A DNA stretch of 64,000 bases from Agromyces mangrovi (GTDB lineage: Bacteria > Actinomycetota > Actinomycetes > Actinomycetales > Microbacteriaceae): positions 1,674,001 through 1,738,000 of the forward strand of contig NZ_AP027737.1 of the NCBI RefSeq assembly GCF_030296695.1, given 5' to 3'. The first letter of the stretch is position 1; the number at the start of each line of letters is the position of its first letter. Shown here in pieces: positions 61,019-64,000 of the stretch. A program made the position numbers and the translations under genes. The notes under the pieces are model-generated. The model ran no database searches, was not told the DNA's origin, and worked only from the letters and a program-made list of their open reading frames with translations.

Positions 61019-62584
61019 ATGGACCCGGTCGCATGGACCATGATCATCCTGGCCGCCGCGGTGGTCGCCTTCGTCACGAACCGGGTGCCCATCGTCGTCG
61101 TCGCGTTCGGCGTCGCCCTCTCGCTCTGGGCGACGGGCGTGCTGACGCTGAACCAGTCGCTCGCCGGGTTCGGCGACCCGACCGTGCTCTTCATCGCGTC
61201 GCTGTTCGTGGTCGGCGAGGCGCTCGACACGACCGGCGTGACGGCGTGGGCCGGACAGCAGGTGATCGGCCGCGCCGGCCGGAGCCCGGTGCGCCTGATG
61301 GTCGTGGTGTCGGCGCTCGCCGCGGTCATGTCGGCCCTCATCAGCGTGAACGGCGCGACCGCGGCGCTCCTGCCGCTCGTGGTGGTCGTCGCCGCTCGTG
61401 CCGGGCTGGTCTCGTCGAAGATGCTCATCCCGCTCGCGTTCGCGGCCAGCGCCGGGTCGATGCTCGCGCTCACCGGCACGCCCGTGAACATCATCGTCTC
61501 CGACGCCGCCGAGGCCGCCGGCGAGCGGCAGTTCGGGTACTTCGAGTTCGCGCTCGTCGGCATCCCGCTCGTGCTCGGCACGATCCTCATCATGGTGCTG
61601 CTGCGGAACGTCCTGCCCGAGCGGCATCCGCAATCGATGGCGAAGGACCTCGGCGACTACGCCGCGACCATCAAGCAGCACTACGACCTGCGCACCGGCG
61701 CGATCGACATGCCGCTGCTCGGCGCCGCGCACGGCGCGGTCGAGGTGATCGTCTCGCCGCGGTCGTCGCTGATCGGCGCGCGCGTGTTCCCCGGCATGAC
61801 GATGCCCGACGGCGACGTCGTCGTGGTGGCGGTGCGCCGCGGGGCCGATGACCTCGGCACGACCGACGAGGCGCTGCGCGCGGGCGACACGCTGCTGCTG
61901 CGCGGCGGCTGGCGGGAGCTGCGCGACCTCAGCCGCGGGGGCGACCTCGTGGCGGTCGACTCGCCCGACCTGATCCGCCGCACGGTCGCGCTCGGCACGG
62001 GCGCGAAGCGCGCGATCGGCATCCTCGCCGCGATGGTGCTCGTGCTCGCCACCGGGCTGATCCCCGCGGCGGCCGCAGGGCTCCTCGCGGCGGGCGCGGC
62101 GATCCTGCTCAAGGTCGTGAGCGTGCCGCAGGCGTTCCGCAGCATCTCGTGGACCACGGTCGTGCTCGTCGCGGGCATGATCCCCCTCGCGACCGCCTTC
62201 ACCGAGACCGGCGCCGCCGACATGGTCGCCGACGGCGTGCTCGCCCTCGTGGGCGACGCCGGGCCGCAGCTCGCCCTGCTCGTGCTGTGCGTGCTCACCT
62301 TCGTGATGAGCCAGCTCATCTCGAACGCGGCGACCGTGCTGGTGGTCATCCCGATCGCCACCTCGATCGCCACGTCCTACGACGTGTCGGTGCTGCCGTT
62401 CATGATGGCGCTGACGGTCGCGGGCGCCGCGGCCTTCCTCACCCCGGTCGCGACGCCGGCGAACGCCATGGTGCTCGAGCCCGGCGGCTACAAGTTCGGG
62501 GATTACTGGAAACTCGGACTCCCGCTCTCGGTATTCTTCGTCGCGATGGCCGTGCTGTACGTGCCCCTGATCTGGAGGTTCTGA
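61019..62584 (+). CDS. SLC13/DASS-type anion permease with internal RCK_C domain
   Basis: A 521-residue transporter of about 11 helices. The family signatures are SVNGATAALLPLVVVVA, ALTGTPVNIIVSDAAEAAG and the mirrored SQLISNAATVLVVIPIATSIA with TPVATPANAMV. A TrkA-C/RCK_C regulatory domain is inserted at about residues 225-310 (VEVIVSPRSSLIGARVFPGM, ADDLGTTDEALRAGDTLLL). Members carry sulfate, dicarboxylates or other divalent anions with Na+. Only one clear RCK_C copy is seen where many sulfate-type homologues have two. TACGCT close to the ATG suggests a leaderless start. Confidence 0.9.
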   Translation: MDPVAWTMIILAAAVVAFVTNRVPIVVVAFGVALSLWATGVLTLNQSLAGFGDPTVLFIASLFVVGEALDTTGVTAWAGQQVIGRAGRSPVRLMVVVSALAAVMSALISVNGATAALLPLVVVVAARAGLVSSKMLIPLAFAASAGSMLALTGTPVNIIVSDAAEAAGERQFGYFEFALVGIPLVLGTILIMVLLRNVLPERHPQSMAKDLGDYAATIKQHYDLRTGAIDMPLLGAAHGAVEVIVSPRSSLIGARVFPGMTMPDGDVVVVAVRRGADDLGTTDEALRAGDTLLLRGGWRELRDLSRGGDLVAVDSPDLIRRTVALGTGAKRAIGILAAMVLVLATGLIPAAAAGLLAAGAAILLKVVSVPQAFRSISWTTVVLVAGMIPLATAFTETGAADMVADGVLALVGDAGPQLALLVLCVLTFVMSQLISNAATVLVVIPIATSIATSYDVSVLPFMMALTVAGAAAFLTPVATPANAMVLEPGGYKFGDYWKLGLPLSVFFVAMAVLYVPLIWRF

Positions 62585-62587
62585 CCC

Positions 62588-63211
62588 GTGAGCGAACCGA
62601 CCCGCGTGCTGCCGAAGCCCGGCTGGTACCCCGACCCGAACGGCAGCGGTCGCCGGCGCTGGTGGACCGGCCTCGGCTGGAGCGACCGGTTCGCCGAACC
62701 GGGGCAGATCGCCGGCCTCTCGCGCAGCGGCTCGACCTCGAACGAGTCGCTGTACGGCGAGTGGATCTGGCTCGTGCTGGTGCTGCCGTACGTGCCGGCA
62801 CTCGGGATGTTCTTCATCGACTGGCAGCGGTTCATCGCCCTGCTGACCTCGCCGAACCCCGACATGGTCGAACTCGCTCCGCTGCAGTTGATCCTCGACC
62901 CCGCCTACCTCTTCGTCGTCATCGGCGGGTGGGTGTCGTACTTCCTGGTGATCGCGTTCGCGGCGGCCGACCGGGCGCGGCTGAAGCGGGTCGGCGTCGA
63001 TCGACCGTTCCACTGGGCGTTCGCGATCATCTCGGCCAACATCTACGTGATCGGGCGCAGCATCGTCGTGAACCGACGCGCCGGGGCGGGCGGGCTCGCA
63101 CCGATCTGGGTGCTGCTCGGGCTGATCGCCCTGTCGTCCGTCGTGGGGGCGCTCGTCGGCGTCTGGATCGGCCGCGAGTTCTTCGAGACGGTGTACGCGG
63201 TCTACGGCTGA
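62588..63211 (+). CDS. DUF2510-domain membrane protein
   Basis: A 207-residue protein. The N-terminal DUF2510 motif (KPGWYPDPNGSGRRRWWTGLGWSDRF) is a short cytosolic module common in actinobacterial membrane proteins. Four helices follow (WIWLVLVLPYVPALGMFFI through LLGLIALSSVVGALVGVWI). The function is unknown. The GTG start is three bases after the transporter stop, so the two genes form an operon. Confidence 0.82.
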   Translation: MSEPTRVLPKPGWYPDPNGSGRRRWWTGLGWSDRFAEPGQIAGLSRSGSTSNESLYGEWIWLVLVLPYVPALGMFFIDWQRFIALLTSPNPDMVELAPLQLILDPAYLFVVIGGWVSYFLVIAFAAADRARLKRVGVDRPFHWAFAIISANIYVIGRSIVVNRRAGAGGLAPIWVLLGLIALSSVVGALVGVWIGREFFETVYAVYG

Positions 63212-63239
63212 TCGTCAGCCGATCGGGGTACCGTCAGGT

Positions 63240-64000
63240 ATGGCCGGTCACCGCGGCGACGACGCGTCCGGCGGGTCGACCAGGTGGCGCCCCGGGCGCA
63301 CCGGTCGGCGCAACCCGCCGACATGGAGCCGTGCGCTCGCCGAGGGCGACGACGCCGGGTTCTTCGGGCCGGGCAGTGCCGTGTGGGCGGTCAACGGCGC
63401 GCTGCCGACGCTGGTCGCGGGCATCCGCGCCCTGCTGCTCCAGACGCTCCACCCCGGCGCGATGGCGGGCGTGGCCGACTGGTCGCGCTACCACGAGGAC
63501 CCGCTCGGCCGGCTCGACGGCACGGTGCGCTGGATCGCGGTCACGACGTTCGGCGATCGACGGGCGGCGACGGATGCCTCGGCCTTCGTCTCGCGCCTGC
63601 ACGAGCGCGTGCGCGGCACGTACGTCGACGCGTCCGGTGTCGAACGCGAGTACTCGGCCGGCGACGAGCACCTGCTGCGCTGGGTGCACGACGCCTTCAC
63701 CGAGGCGTTCATCGGCGCCCACCTCACCTGGGGCGGGCCGATCCCGGGCGGACCGGACGCGTACGTGCGCGAGTGGGCGACGGCCGGCCGGCTCATGGGC
63801 GTGACCGACCCGCCCGAGTCGCTCGCGGCGCTGCGCGCCGAGCTCGACGCGTTCGCGGCCGAGTCGAAGTACGACGAGCGGGTCGCCCACGCGGTCGGCT
63901 GGCTGCGGCACCCGAAGCTGCCGGGTCTCACCGGCGCGCTCTACCCGATCTTCTTCGGCGGTGCGGTGGCATCGCTCACCGACGAGCAGCGGCGGATGCT
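63240..64000 (+). CDS. DUF2236 (MpaB/rubber oxygenase-like) protein, 3' end beyond window
   Basis: The frame is open from ATG at 63240 to the right edge (253 codons). It shows the DUF2236 layout: FFGPGSAVWAVNGALPTLVAGIRALLLQTLHPGAMAGVADWSRYHEDPLGRLDGT, with the haem-region His in TLHPGAM, and later LLRWVHDAFTEAFIGAH. The family includes latex-clearing protein and MpaB-type oxygenases, but most actinobacterial members are uncharacterised. TACCGT eight bases before the ATG points to leaderless translation. Confidence 0.82.
   Translation, partial: MAGHRGDDASGGSTRWRPGRTGRRNPPTWSRALAEGDDAGFFGPGSAVWAVNGALPTLVAGIRALLLQTLHPGAMAGVADWSRYHEDPLGRLDGTVRWIAVTTFGDRRAATDASAFVSRLHERVRGTYVDASGVEREYSAGDEHLLRWVHDAFTEAFIGAHLTWGGPIPGGPDAYVREWATAGRLMGVTDPPESLAALRAELDAFAAESKYDERVAHAVGWLRHPKLPGLTGALYPIFFGGAVASLTDEQRRM

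Overview
The window is high-GC (roughly 70-75 %) chromosomal DNA from an actinobacterium. Gene content, the canonical fhaA-fhaB-pstP-rodA block and the very frequent GGATGCC/GGCATCC heptamers suggest the family Microbacteriaceae (Agromyces/Microbacterium-like). This placement is an inference from gene order and style; no rRNA is present. I see no phage, insertion sequence or CRISPR array, so the window reads as ordinary chromosome with two accessory metabolic islands.

Layout. 1-3820 (minus): cell-wall/cell-division signalling block fhaA, fhaB, pstP, rodA (rodA runs off the left edge). 3884-7164 (minus): GH65 disaccharide phosphorylase plus beta-phosphoglucomutase. 7350-7435: tRNA-Leu(CAG), followed by a terminator and a 58-bp perfect-armed palindrome. 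7568-13598: a polytopic GT-C-like membrane protein, a TetR regulator, and a large secreted GH78 alpha-L-rhamnosidase preceded by a translationally coupled 28-codon leader ORF and several palindromic sites. 13599-17375 (minus): membrane protein, NarL-type sensor kinase and response regulator. 17615-22787: DUF1992 protein, HAD phosphatase, an MMPL exporter with its TetR, and a second TetR.

22788-33566 (plus) is a compact glycoside-catabolism locus. It has a TetR with three CTACCGATCGGTAG-type boxes over a good promoter, then GH2, an unclassified six-hairpin protein, a GPH-family sugar symporter, GH3, GH1 and a Gfo/Idh dehydrogenase. None of the enzymes has a signal peptide, so the locus looks built for import followed by intracellular stepwise deglycosylation. 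33648-42271 holds mixed genes: SDR/TetR pair, siderophore-interacting protein, LigD-type polymerase domain, a Tat-signal surface protein, metallo-beta-lactamase fold hydrolase, AI-2E exporter family, DUF2316, GNAT.

42308-55503 is a complete nitrate/nitrite assimilation island. Minus strand: NirD-CbiX fusion, NarK transporter, nitrate reductase NasC, its FAD/[2Fe-2S] partner NasB, a MobA-like protein, DUF6457, and a 31-residue membrane peptide. Plus strand: NirB, a tiny degenerate precorrin-2 dehydrogenase-like protein, CobA (SUMT), and a HemD-winged-helix regulator. Together these import nitrate, reduce it to ammonium, and make the Mo-cofactor and sirohaem needed. 55552-64000 holds housekeeping and hypothetical genes (VOC, AraC, DUF1294, EamA, DUF2087, mycothiol-type isomerase, leucyl aminopeptidase, SLC13 transporter, DUF2510, and a DUF2236/MpaB-type protein cut by the right edge).

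A caution for any user: nine genes are broken by ten apparent single-base deletions, six of them in G/C homopolymers. Each gene is restored by adding one base (two in mobA). This looks like systematic assembly error rather than pseudogenisation, and the affected genes are annotated as full-length with the break point stated.
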